From assembly GCA_964466115.1 (NCBI GenBank), contig CAYXMH010000015.1:8269-72268 (forward strand): 64,000 nucleotides of DNA, given 5' to 3'. Below are positions 1 to 7,076 of this stretch, in pieces. How positions within the stretch are numbered: the first letter of the stretch is position 1; each line of letters starts with the position of its first letter. Position numbers and translations under genes: made by a program. Source of the stretch: Pseudolysobacter sp964466115. GTDB taxonomy: Bacteria > Pseudomonadota > Gammaproteobacteria > Xanthomonadales > Rhodanobacteraceae. The notes beneath the pieces were generated by a model. The model searched no databases, had not been told where the DNA came from, and worked only from the letters and a program-made list of their open reading frames with translations.

Positions 1-58
1 ACGCGGTCATAAGCCACATTATGGCTGCGTTGGTGACCTGATCGACGAGATCAATCAT
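1..58 (-). CDS. VirB6-like T4SS inner-membrane protein, N-terminus only
   Basis: On the minus strand an ATG at 58 opens a frame that stays open to the window edge and begins MIDLVDQVTNAAIMWLM, an amphipathic-to-hydrophobic start. It is next in line after virB2-3-4-5 and a small lipoprotein gene, which is where virB6 sits in pKM101/R388-type operons. VirB6 is the polytopic inner-membrane channel component. Only 19 residues are visible, so the call rests on synteny and the character of the first residues. Confidence 0.5.
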   Translation of the reverse strand, partial: MIDLVDQVTNAAIMWLMTA

Positions 59-73
59 CGCGCATCACCAAAG

Positions 74-187
74 TTAGACGTGTGTGTTTACCGGGTGCCG
101 CAGACAGGCGCACGGTGCTTTCGGGGGCGCGTGGCCGCAACCAGCGAGCTGCATAATTGCGAATAGTATAAGAATTGTACGTAACAT
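74..187 (-). CDS. Tiny lipoprotein between virB5 and virB6, Eex-like by position
   Basis: A 37-residue frame starts at ATG 187, overlapping the virB5 stop as TAATG, and ends at TAA 74-76. The product has a short hydrophobic leader and a clear lipobox (LAGC), followed by a small Cys- and Pro-containing tail. In pKM101/R388-type T4SS operons the gene between virB5 and virB6 is the entry-exclusion lipoprotein Eex; VirB7 is another small T4SS lipoprotein. The lipobox is seen; the Eex role is inferred from position. The gene is short, so coding status rests on the translational overlap and lipobox. Confidence 0.55.
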   Translation of the reverse strand: MLRTILILFAIMQLAGCGHAPPKAPCACLRHPVNTHV

Positions 188-954
188 TAGTACCCCCGAT
201 ATTGCAGCAGTTGTTGACGGCGCGCTTGGCGTGATAAGTCTTCTTGATCCTGGAGACCCACCAAGTTGATTTGCTGACTCATCAAGCGAATCAATTCGGC
301 TTGGATAAACGCCGTCTCGGCAACCATACGAGTATTGAGATCAACTGAACGCTTTAGATCGTTGCTTTCGTCATCGCTACTCGTTTCCGACGTTCGTAGA
401 ATGTCTTCGATGGAACTCATTCGCTGATCAATGTTGTATTGGGCCGTTTGCCCCGCTGCCATGCTCGCCTGTGACGCCCGTAACCTGTCGTCATAAATAT
501 TTCGCATTGTGCTGTTTGTGTGTGTTGTGTATTGAAAAGCCGGCCACACCTCTGGTTGCAAGTATCGATTGGCTAAATTTTGCAGAGACTGCTGATAACG
601 ATTTGTACCGCCGCTAGTACTGCTCGAATAACGCATGTTCATGGCCAAGTTGAAGTCGGCCGGCATATAACGACGAATAAAATCACGGTCAAACGTGCCA
701 TTACGCACGAATGCCATACCGCGACCGCCAACGATCGCTTTGTAGTCTTTTAACATCTGCTGATAATCCTTCAGCATCTGTGTGTAGTTTTGTACCAATT
801 GGGCGCTTTGCTTAATTTCCTGTAATAGTTGCGCACCGCCTTGCACTTCCTGAATCGTGTTTTCAACGAGATTGTCAGGATCGATAACAACCAGTTGCGC
901 TTGAGCAAAAGAAGTACAGGCCAAAAAGGCATAGCCGAGCCAAGGTTTGTTCAT
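187..954 (-). CDS. virB5: VirB5/TrbJ-family T4SS pilus-associated protein
   Basis: This 255-residue exported protein has a cleavable signal (hydrophobic core ending AQA near residue 19), then a long helical, Gln-rich region (SAQLVQNYTQMLKDYQQMLKD) typical of VirB5/TrbJ minor pilus-tip proteins. VirB5 proteins sit at the tip of the conjugative pilus and help contact the recipient. The gene overlaps the 79-residue gene upstream (ATG inside its end) and runs directly into the small lipoprotein gene. Length fits the family (about 220-260). Family placement is firm; whether it is closer to TraC or TrbJ is not resolved. Confidence 0.8.
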   Translation of the reverse strand: MNKPWLGYAFLACTSFAQAQLVVIDPDNLVENTIQEVQGGAQLLQEIKQSAQLVQNYTQMLKDYQQMLKDYKAIVGGRGMAFVRNGTFDRDFIRRYMPADFNLAMNMRYSSSTSGGTNRYQQSLQNLANRYLQPEVWPAFQYTTHTNSTMRNIYDDRLRASQASMAAGQTAQYNIDQRMSSIEDILRTSETSSDDESNDLKRSVDLNTRMVAETAFIQAELIRLMSQQINLVGLQDQEDLSRQARRQQLLQYRGY

Positions 955-1190
955 GCCCGGTCTCCCGCTTCACCCGGCCCCCTAGGTTCACGTCGGAGGA
1001 TTACCAATTCACCGGAAATCGGCGTCGCTTGAAGAAACACATTGAAACCTCTGTCGTCTTTATGTGGAAATGCGACGCCTACCCTTAGCCAGTCAGATTT
1101 TTTTTCGCCCTTCACTTCGTACCGGCGAACTGCAAAGGTGTCGTAAATGTCCATTTGAGTATCTAAGGACGGTGCGGTGTTCGTTTTCAT
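951..1190 (-). CDS. Small conserved-looking protein between virB4 and virB5, unknown
   Basis: The 79-residue soluble product has no signal peptide or membrane segment. It is coupled by 4-nt overlaps at both ends (virB4 stop/start upstream, virB5 start downstream), so it is a real operon member. The middle (YEVKGEKKSDWLRVGVAFPHKDDRGFNVFLQATPISGELVI) looks like a small beta-rich fold. I do not recognise a family. Its place in the T4SS operon suggests an accessory transfer or regulatory role, which is inference only. Confidence 0.65.
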   Translation of the reverse strand: MKTNTAPSLDTQMDIYDTFAVRRYEVKGEKKSDWLRVGVAFPHKDDRGFNVFLQATPISGELVILRREPRGPGEAGDRA

Positions 1191-3613
1191 GCTGATGCTC
1201 CTTTAGAGTTAACGGTTGTGACATGCTCTATGAAGGTAGATAGCCAATTGGCAGGTTGATCACCCACTTGGGCGCGCAACGCTTCGAGCCATTCCACACG
1301 TTCACGCCGGCCCGATAGCACGGCGATATCCGTTTCCATAGCTGTGAGGTCAAGCCGAACCACCGCAGATTCGCTACCTTGTTTGATCAAAAAACAGCGC
1401 GTGTCCGGCAATACTTTGGTGATGAGATAAAACTCACGTTCAGTGAGTTTGAAACCCTTAATTAACTCCTCCTCGGTCGCCTTTGGATTGGGAAAGAAGA
1501 TTTGTGTCGGACTCTGTTGAACGATCGTTTGGCCGATTTCAGAGCGAAGTGCGTCGCCGGCTTCCTGAGTTGCGAAATTCAAAACAATTTCGTCTTTGCG
1601 GCCGGTTTTGTACCAATCACGCAGGGTCGCCTCGAAGGCACCTATCGACAGCGTGTACCAGCCTTCATCGACAAAAATGATGGTGCGACGGCCGTCGCGT
1701 TGGCGATCAACTTGATAGAACAGATAAGCCAATGTTGCGCCGCTGGCATTGCGATCTTTTAATATGGACGTTAGATCGAAACCAAGCATATCGGCCTTAA
1801 GCGCTAATTCGTCGGTCGAGTTGTCGAACAGCCACGCCCATTCGCCGGTGCCATACCATGGCGACAAACGGCGATCGATCCCATCGCTACCCGAGCCTCG
1901 CGGAATTAGTGCCTGTAGACGAATCATCCGGCGATCTGCGGGATCCAGTTCATACATTCGGTCCACTGCTTTGGCTAAGGCTTCCCGATCATCGCTATTA
2001 AGTTGTTCACCCTCCCGAGTGACCAGCAGAGCTAAGAAATCACGCAGGAACGCCCGGTGCCGGTGCGTACCATCGAAAGCGAATGGATTCCAGCCAGTGG
2101 GCTCACCGGGACGAATAACGCTGTAGTTTCCTCCCATGGCGCGTACGCCGATTTCGGCACCTCGATCTTTATCGAATACGATCGTGCGCGGCTGGAAGCG
2201 TTGAGCCATTGCAAGCATGAACAAAGCGACCGTTGTTTTTCCCGTTCCCGAAGGACCGATAAATACTGTATGACCCAGATCACCCCGATGATAGGAGAAG
2301 TAATACGGTGTACCACTACGCGTCTCTAACGCAGCCACCGCCGGCCCCCAATGGTTGCCCTCCGGTTTGCCTTCAGCAAAGGTGTGGCCGCTAGAGAAGC
2401 AAGCCAAATTTGCGGTACTGATACCCACATGCCGAGTGCGATAGGCACCATTTGCTGGCAGCTGTGCCCAATAGGCGAGCTCTAAATTCTTTGTCTCACG
2501 TAGGGTGAGAAGCCCATTGTCGGCAAGCTCGCTATTGATGTATGAGAGGCTTTCCTTCAATTCAGGTTTTGTATCGGCAAGCACCAGCACAGAAAACTGG
2601 TGTACTCCCCACGCAAAACGAGAAGAAGACAAGTCGTCGCGGGCGGTTTTTAGGTCTTGAGCTAATGATTCGGCCGCATCTTCGGACGAGGTGAAACGAT
2701 TTTTTTGACGCCGCATTTCTTCCAGCGCCTTGGCTTTTGCCACATACTCAAATGACTGCGTAACTACTAACTCACACGGAGCAGTGAGAAACACATCCAT
2801 CATCGTGCTAGCGGTTCCCGGTGGGTACTCTTTAACTCCAATCATTCCGCCAAAGCGCGATTTATTTGCGGCATTGCGTAACTCGAGGACATCGAGGTTC
2901 TCGCGGTTAACCCCGAAACTAATAAAGCTCGGTGACAAGAAGTCACGTAGGTGCATGCGAGGGGCAGCGATTTTTTGCCATTCACCTTTGATAAGACCAT
3001 TAAAAAAAGCCAATGGCTCGGAATAAAGCACTCCGTTTTCATCATAAAGGTGCAAAACTCGAGATCCATACCGAGAAAAATTTTGACGCAGTTTTTCGAC
3101 CACATCGGTAAGTTCATGCAGAGCACGCGCTTGGAATAATTTGCGGGCGCGATCTTGTGCTGCGCTGCTTTGACGCTTCAATACTGACCCACCTGATAGG
3201 CGCTCGCTAGGTCCACGTCGCACGACGGAGATATACAATTCGTTGGTGTAGAGCTGCTGCTTTTCCCGGCGAGCACGCCAGCGCTCATTAAGGTCGCTGG
3301 CATAGCCTGGGGCAAATTCTCCACTTGGATACCGAGTTTCTTTTCGGCGGATGGTGTGAAACCAAAGCGCTACCGATGGATTTGCCAGCGCTTTAAGTGA
3401 CTGGTTTCGCGAATCTTTGAGGATGTCGATTTCATCTTGCGCCAACGTTTCGACTGGAACTCCATCTAAACGAAGGATGGCAACCAAGTCCCCGTTCTCC
3501 GTTCGCACGGTCTGCTCATCAACGTGGCAGGCGTAGGGGATATGGGGGCGGGGATCCGCTTTAAGAAAAGCCAATTCACCACGAACGAGACTATGTTTGA
3601 TGGCGATGTTCAT
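1187..3613 (-). CDS. virB4: VirB4/TrbE-family conjugation ATPase
   Basis: At 808 residues this is the usual VirB4 length. An N-terminal CagE/TrbE/VirB region is followed by the motor domain with Walker A GPSGTGKTT near residue 452 and Walker B IIFVDEGW near residue 650. VirB4 is the inner-membrane-associated ATPase that powers pilus assembly and substrate transfer. The start ATG lies three bases after the virB3 stop, and the end overlaps the following small gene by 4 nt. All hallmark motifs are intact, so the protein is likely functional. Confidence 0.95.
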   Translation of the reverse strand: MNIAIKHSLVRGELAFLKADPRPHIPYACHVDEQTVRTENGDLVAILRLDGVPVETLAQDEIDILKDSRNQSLKALANPSVALWFHTIRRKETRYPSGEFAPGYASDLNERWRARREKQQLYTNELYISVVRRGPSERLSGGSVLKRQSSAAQDRARKLFQARALHELTDVVEKLRQNFSRYGSRVLHLYDENGVLYSEPLAFFNGLIKGEWQKIAAPRMHLRDFLSPSFISFGVNRENLDVLELRNAANKSRFGGMIGVKEYPPGTASTMMDVFLTAPCELVVTQSFEYVAKAKALEEMRRQKNRFTSSEDAAESLAQDLKTARDDLSSSRFAWGVHQFSVLVLADTKPELKESLSYINSELADNGLLTLRETKNLELAYWAQLPANGAYRTRHVGISTANLACFSSGHTFAEGKPEGNHWGPAVAALETRSGTPYYFSYHRGDLGHTVFIGPSGTGKTTVALFMLAMAQRFQPRTIVFDKDRGAEIGVRAMGGNYSVIRPGEPTGWNPFAFDGTHRHRAFLRDFLALLVTREGEQLNSDDREALAKAVDRMYELDPADRRMIRLQALIPRGSGSDGIDRRLSPWYGTGEWAWLFDNSTDELALKADMLGFDLTSILKDRNASGATLAYLFYQVDRQRDGRRTIIFVDEGWYTLSIGAFEATLRDWYKTGRKDEIVLNFATQEAGDALRSEIGQTIVQQSPTQIFFPNPKATEEELIKGFKLTEREFYLITKVLPDTRCFLIKQGSESAVVRLDLTAMETDIAVLSGRRERVEWLEALRAQVGDQPANWLSTFIEHVTTVNSKGASA

Positions 3614-3616
3614 TAA

Positions 3617-3907
3617 CTAATCACCTAAATACAGGTTGACGCCGTATAACCGTCGGGTTTGGCATTTAGCGCAGTGACGACTCCATGCCATCCAGATATC
3701 CATGAAGCGGCAGTCTTGTTCGAACATCCAATAGCCAGCGGCATGCACGAGCGGGTAGAGCAGTAATAAAGGTAGAAATTTCGTCCAAATAAAGATCAGA
3801 CAGACCGCAAGCCCGCTCACACCCACATACAACATGGGAACCCCCCAAATCATTGGAGGGCGTGTCATCGCCAGATACAGTGGCTCGATGTCTGGCTGCG
3901 TTGCCAT
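3617..3907 (-). CDS. virB3: VirB3-family T4SS inner-membrane protein
   Basis: This 96-residue protein begins with a short cytosolic segment (PLYLAMTRPPMIWGVP) of the VirB3/TrbD type. Two close hydrophobic segments follow (residues about 22-55), then a Cys/Trp-rich tail (FMDIWMAWSRHCAKCQTR). VirB3 partners VirB4 in the inner-membrane complex. It lies between virB2 (1-nt overlap at 3907) and virB4, the classical order. The call is secure from length, topology and synteny. Confidence 0.9.
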   Translation of the reverse strand: MATQPDIEPLYLAMTRPPMIWGVPMLYVGVSGLAVCLIFIWTKFLPLLLLYPLVHAAGYWMFEQDCRFMDIWMAWSRHCAKCQTRRLYGVNLYLGD

Positions 3908-4230
3908 TAGTGCGCGGAATCTATGACCATGTGCGCGATTTCGGCCGCACCAAATATAAAGACGGCGCCGACTACGAATAGCAGGGCAGGGCGCCAGGTC
4001 AGTTCACCAGCCCAGGCACGGTAACCAAGAAAAATGGCAACGATCGTTGCGGCACCGATCGCGATTGGGCCTGTTAAAAAACTGATGATGCGATTTACAA
4101 CTCCTTCGCCAACGTCAGCCATTGCGATTAGTGGGGAGAGCAGTAAGACCAGTAACGTAACTTTGCTAATAAACGAGGTAGTCGTAATGGACCGTTTTTG
4201 AGTGACAGAGCCGATTGCGGGGTTGAGCAT
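3907..4230 (-). CDS. virB2: VirB2-family conjugative pilin precursor
   Basis: The 107-residue product has a long signal segment ending in IAMADVGEG, followed by two hydrophobic helices joined by a short polar loop (GYRAWAGELTWRP), the standard prepilin layout. After signal cleavage it would polymerise into the conjugative pilus. A good ribosome site (GGAG, read on the minus strand) lies about 9 bases before ATG 4230. It is the first gene of the T4SS operon; the region upstream holds palindromic operator candidates and a terminator of the preceding unit. Confidence 0.9.
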   Translation of the reverse strand: MLNPAIGSVTQKRSITTTSFISKVTLLVLLLSPLIAMADVGEGVVNRIISFLTGPIAIGAATIVAIFLGYRAWAGELTWRPALLFVVGAVFIFGAAEIAHMVIDSAH

Positions 4231-4284
4231 GGTTGGTTCTCCTTATTTAGTCGCTAATTTTGTGTAGATCATTAGATATAGCTA

Positions 4285-4296
4285 ATACTAGAGTAT
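4285..4296. promoter_or_regulatory. Palindrome ATACT-AG-AGTAT in the virB promoter region
   Basis: A 12-bp inverted repeat lies about 55 bp upstream of the virB2 start. It matches, on the opposite strand, the palindrome at 51060-51073. Recurrence at two distant intergenic sites suggests a shared regulator site. Binding is inferred. Confidence 0.45.
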
Positions 4297-4303
4297 GAGG
4301 CTT

Positions 4304-4331
4304 TAAAAAAAGCGCCTGAAATAGAGGCGCT
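4304..4331 (-). terminator. Rho-independent terminator for the 4530-5290 unit
   Basis: A perfect 7-bp stem (AGCGCCT at 4311-4317 with AGGCGCT at 4325-4331, 7-nt loop) is followed on the minus strand by a run of T residues (A run 4305-4311 on plus). It would end transcripts from the two minus-strand genes upstream before they enter the virB operon. Confidence 0.75.
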
Positions 4332-4352
4332 GATGAATATGATGTAGAGTGT

Positions 4353-4372
4353 TAGATTAATCTAGTATGCTA
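4353..4372. promoter_or_regulatory. Perfect palindrome TAGATTAATCTA followed by TATGCTA
   Basis: A 12-bp perfect palindrome (4353-4364) is followed at once by GTATGCTA. The same two elements (TAGATTAATCT and TATGCTA) occur together at 56681-56696, and TATGCTA also at 51078-51084. I read them as parts of a shared operator on this element; the binding protein is unknown. Confidence 0.45.
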
Positions 4373-4529
4373 TTTAACAGATGTCAATACCTGAGTGGAG
4401 ATTTCTTTTTGGAGTCGGCTTGAAAACGCGTTACGGAAATATTTGAGCGTGCCAGGATGGCTGCCCGACCCCTTTACGGAGTTGACTATCATTTTGAACC
4501 TTGTTCCTTGGCATGGCCAAGGTACCCCG

Positions 4530-4781
4530 CTAGGCCAGAGGTGCTTTGCCTTTGGATCGGATCAACGTACGCCCTGTCGCAGATTCGTACCGACGGCAAT
4601 AATCTCCCAGGACTGCTTGAGTGATCGAAATGATCGTGCGATTTTCAAATGCCGATATGAGGGAAAGTTTTTCGTGGAGTTCTTTTGACACACGTAATGT
4701 TGTTTGCTCATCTATTGGGATGATAGCAGTGTCAGTGCTTGGCGTTTCATTGGGTCGGAGTTGGGGTTTAGCTTTTTGCAT
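4530..4781 (-). CDS. Small protein with a possible ribbon-helix-helix region
   Basis: From ATG 4781 the product is 83 residues. A TTG at 4823, overlapping the upstream stop as TTGA, would give 97. The middle (TTLRVSKELHEKLSLISAFENRTIISITQAVLGDYCRRYES) has the strand-helix-helix pattern of CopG/Arc-type DNA-binding proteins. It follows the 4820-5290 gene and precedes the terminator at 4304-4331, so the two form a short operon. A regulatory role for the adjacent transfer operon is plausible but not shown. Confidence 0.55.
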   Translation of the reverse strand: MQKAKPQLRPNETPSTDTAIIPIDEQTTLRVSKELHEKLSLISAFENRTIISITQAVLGDYCRRYESATGRTLIRSKGKAPLA

Positions 4782-4819
4782 AATGCTCTCTTCAATTTCA
4801 TTTAATATATTTGGCAATA

Positions 4820-5290
4820 TCAACCGACGTTGCGAATTGAATCATCGCGTAGGTCCCCAATACGAACCTGCAAACCCATTCGGATTTCATCTAAAGCAGT
4901 GAAAATGCCTTCTGGCGTGGTCCCATCATTGCGCCGCCCAATTGCCAGGAACCACATCGAAGGACGCGGCAAACTGTCAATAGCTAATTGATAGGCTACG
5001 GCTCGATCCCTAATTGAAGCGCTGAGATTTTCACAGGTCAACTGAATATTCCGTTCATTCCAATTGTCTGAACTCTCACTCAGCTCCCCAATTTGAATCT
5101 GCAGCTCCATCCTAAGCTCAGCCAAGACTGAAAAAATACCTCCAGGGGTTGTGCCATCTTCCCGTGCTTGAACCGCGTGAAACCACATTGCAGGGCGCGG
5201 CAGATTTTCGATGGCCAATTGATATGCCGTAATTGTATCGATAACAGATTTTCGCATTTCGTGGGTACCCATGGCCCCGCTCCATCGCAT
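4820..5290 (-). CDS. Protein of two tandem copies of one module, unknown function
   Basis: The 156-residue soluble product consists of two copies of a module of about 45 residues (roughly 22-68 and 95-145). Each contains AYQLAI, LPRP-MWF, DGTTP-GIF and a final RM-LQ--IG-L. I know no family with this pattern. No signal peptide or membrane segment is seen. An internal Met (MGTHEM, or MRKSV) could be the true start because no strong ribosome site precedes 5290. It overlaps or abuts the small gene downstream, with which it is probably co-transcribed. Confidence 0.6.
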   Translation of the reverse strand: MRWSGAMGTHEMRKSVIDTITAYQLAIENLPRPAMWFHAVQAREDGTTPGGIFSVLAELRMELQIQIGELSESSDNWNERNIQLTCENLSASIRDRAVAYQLAIDSLPRPSMWFLAIGRRNDGTTPEGIFTALDEIRMGLQVRIGDLRDDSIRNVG

Positions 5291-5370
5291 CTAACGTCTG
5301 GGAACGTTATTATTATAGGACTCGCGTACTATACGCTAAGGATATCCTAACGCATTTCCCGGGTGCAACG

Positions 5371-7032
5371 ATGTTTGGCCTTGATCTATTCTTCGCGCTA
5401 ATAACAGCCTTGGTTTTTGCTTTGCTTTTATGGGTATATATCCGGCGCCTGTTCGCTAGAACACGCAAAGCTGAACAGGCAGCGGCGAGGGCAGATGCCG
5501 ATAAGACTCGGTTTATTTCTCATGTTGGGCATGAGATTCGTAACCCGCTAAATGCAATTTTGGGAATGAGTGAATTGCTAGTGCAGGGTACGTTGCCGCA
5601 GGAAAAGCGCGAACAAACATTGGTCATTCGCAGCGCTGCCGACACTCTTCTCATGGTAGCGACAAACCTATTGGGATTTTTTGGGGGAGCGGACACACCA
5701 AAAAACTCCACGCCCTTTAATTTGTCAGAGTTAATGATGAGTGTTAGGGATGCGCTAGCGCACGTAGCATTCGAAAAACGACTGCAGTTAAATGTACAAA
5801 TCGAACCAGAAAGCCCAAATATGGTGCTGACCGATGGCAATTATGTGCGGCACATTGTAAGTAACGTAATAGCACATGCGGTTGCGTTGACGGAAAAGGG
5901 ACAAGTAGAGGTAACCGTGCATGCAACCGATGAGGCAGATGATAAAACCTGGGAAGGAGCGCGTATTACGGTAGCTGATACAGGTCCAGCATTTTCGCCA
6001 TCCGCAGTGGCTGCCTTGTTCGAACCATATGGCCTGACAGATCGGTTTCCCGGCGGGAATCCATTGGGGACAGGATTGAATATGTATAACGCACAACTAT
6101 TTGCGAAAGCCCTCGGGGGAAGCGTGTCCTATCGTCCACACGCAACCATAGGAGGCTTGTATGAGATCGTGATACCTCTAAAGGTTTTGAGTAGAGTCGT
6201 TGCAGTATCCGAAAATATGCGCGGCGGGACGGTTGTCCCAATCAATGATCCCTATGTACGTCATCGGGCACAGCTTGCTAAAAAACATATTTTAGTCGCT
6301 GAAGACCAACGCAGTAATCAGCAAGCGCTTGCAAGTATTCTCGGGAATGCAGGCCATTCTGTTGTTATTGCCAAGACCGGTGACGAAGCATTAAATCGAT
6401 TGGAACAAGAAAATTTCGACGTAGTGTTAATTGATCTTCGCCTACCCGAAATAAGTGGAATTGACGTAATCAAGCTTTGGCATACGACGGACGAGGAGCG
6501 GAGTCAGAAAACGCCTTTCATCGTGCTAACGGGAGAGCCCTCCGAAAAGACAATGCAAGCGTGCTTTGCAGCGGGTGCCGCAGCATTTCTTGCTAAACCA
6601 GCTTCCGCCCAACGTTTACTCGATACACTCGTCACTGTTTGTAACCGAACATTTCTAGAGCAATTGGGACCGGCAACAACTGATATTGATAGTACTGCAG
6701 GAAGAGTCGCCGTTTCAGTCGAGCGTATTGGCTTAGCACCGGCAGCGCTCGCCGATCACTTGCGGGATGCACTTCGGTACGTCTCAGAAATTGAGACCGC
6801 AGCAGCTTCAAAGGATTGGTCATCTGTTCGCTTACGTGCTCGAGCAATTCGAGGCACCGCCCATTCCATGGGTGCAACGAATCTCATCATTATCTGCAAA
6901 CGCATTATCGATCTTTCTGATACGGGGCTTGATGACAATTGGCCCGTCATTATGAATGAATTGGAAAAAACCCTAGATGAAGCCAGAAAAGGACTCGCGG
7001 TTCATTTTAAGAAACCACTACCAACCGCTTGA
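5371..7032 (+). CDS. RpfC-like hybrid histidine kinase, probably degenerate
   Basis: The 553-residue protein has one N-terminal membrane segment (residues 5-25), a dimerisation domain with the phospho-acceptor motif HEIRNP (His54), an ATPase domain, a receiver (about 305-425, Asp near 355 in LIDLRLP) and a C-terminal HPt-like domain. Key positions have drifted. The N-box reads SNVIAHAVALT, so the second Asn is His. The G1 box reads DTGPA instead of DxGxG. The HPt helix reads RARAIRG where the phosphorylatable His is expected, giving Arg491. Phosphorelay is therefore probably impaired. It converges on a second, intact hybrid kinase. Confidence 0.85.
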   Translation: MFGLDLFFALITALVFALLLWVYIRRLFARTRKAEQAAARADADKTRFISHVGHEIRNPLNAILGMSELLVQGTLPQEKREQTLVIRSAADTLLMVATNLLGFFGGADTPKNSTPFNLSELMMSVRDALAHVAFEKRLQLNVQIEPESPNMVLTDGNYVRHIVSNVIAHAVALTEKGQVEVTVHATDEADDKTWEGARITVADTGPAFSPSAVAALFEPYGLTDRFPGGNPLGTGLNMYNAQLFAKALGGSVSYRPHATIGGLYEIVIPLKVLSRVVAVSENMRGGTVVPINDPYVRHRAQLAKKHILVAEDQRSNQQALASILGNAGHSVVIAKTGDEALNRLEQENFDVVLIDLRLPEISGIDVIKLWHTTDEERSQKTPFIVLTGEPSEKTMQACFAAGAAAFLAKPASAQRLLDTLVTVCNRTFLEQLGPATTDIDSTAGRVAVSVERIGLAPAALADHLRDALRYVSEIETAAASKDWSSVRLRARAIRGTAHSMGATNLIIICKRIIDLSDTGLDDNWPVIMNELEKTLDEARKGLAVHFKKPLPTA

Positions 7033-7076
7033 TGGGTCGAAGTGGAGATGAATCACGTTGCAGCGCAAAAAACAGT

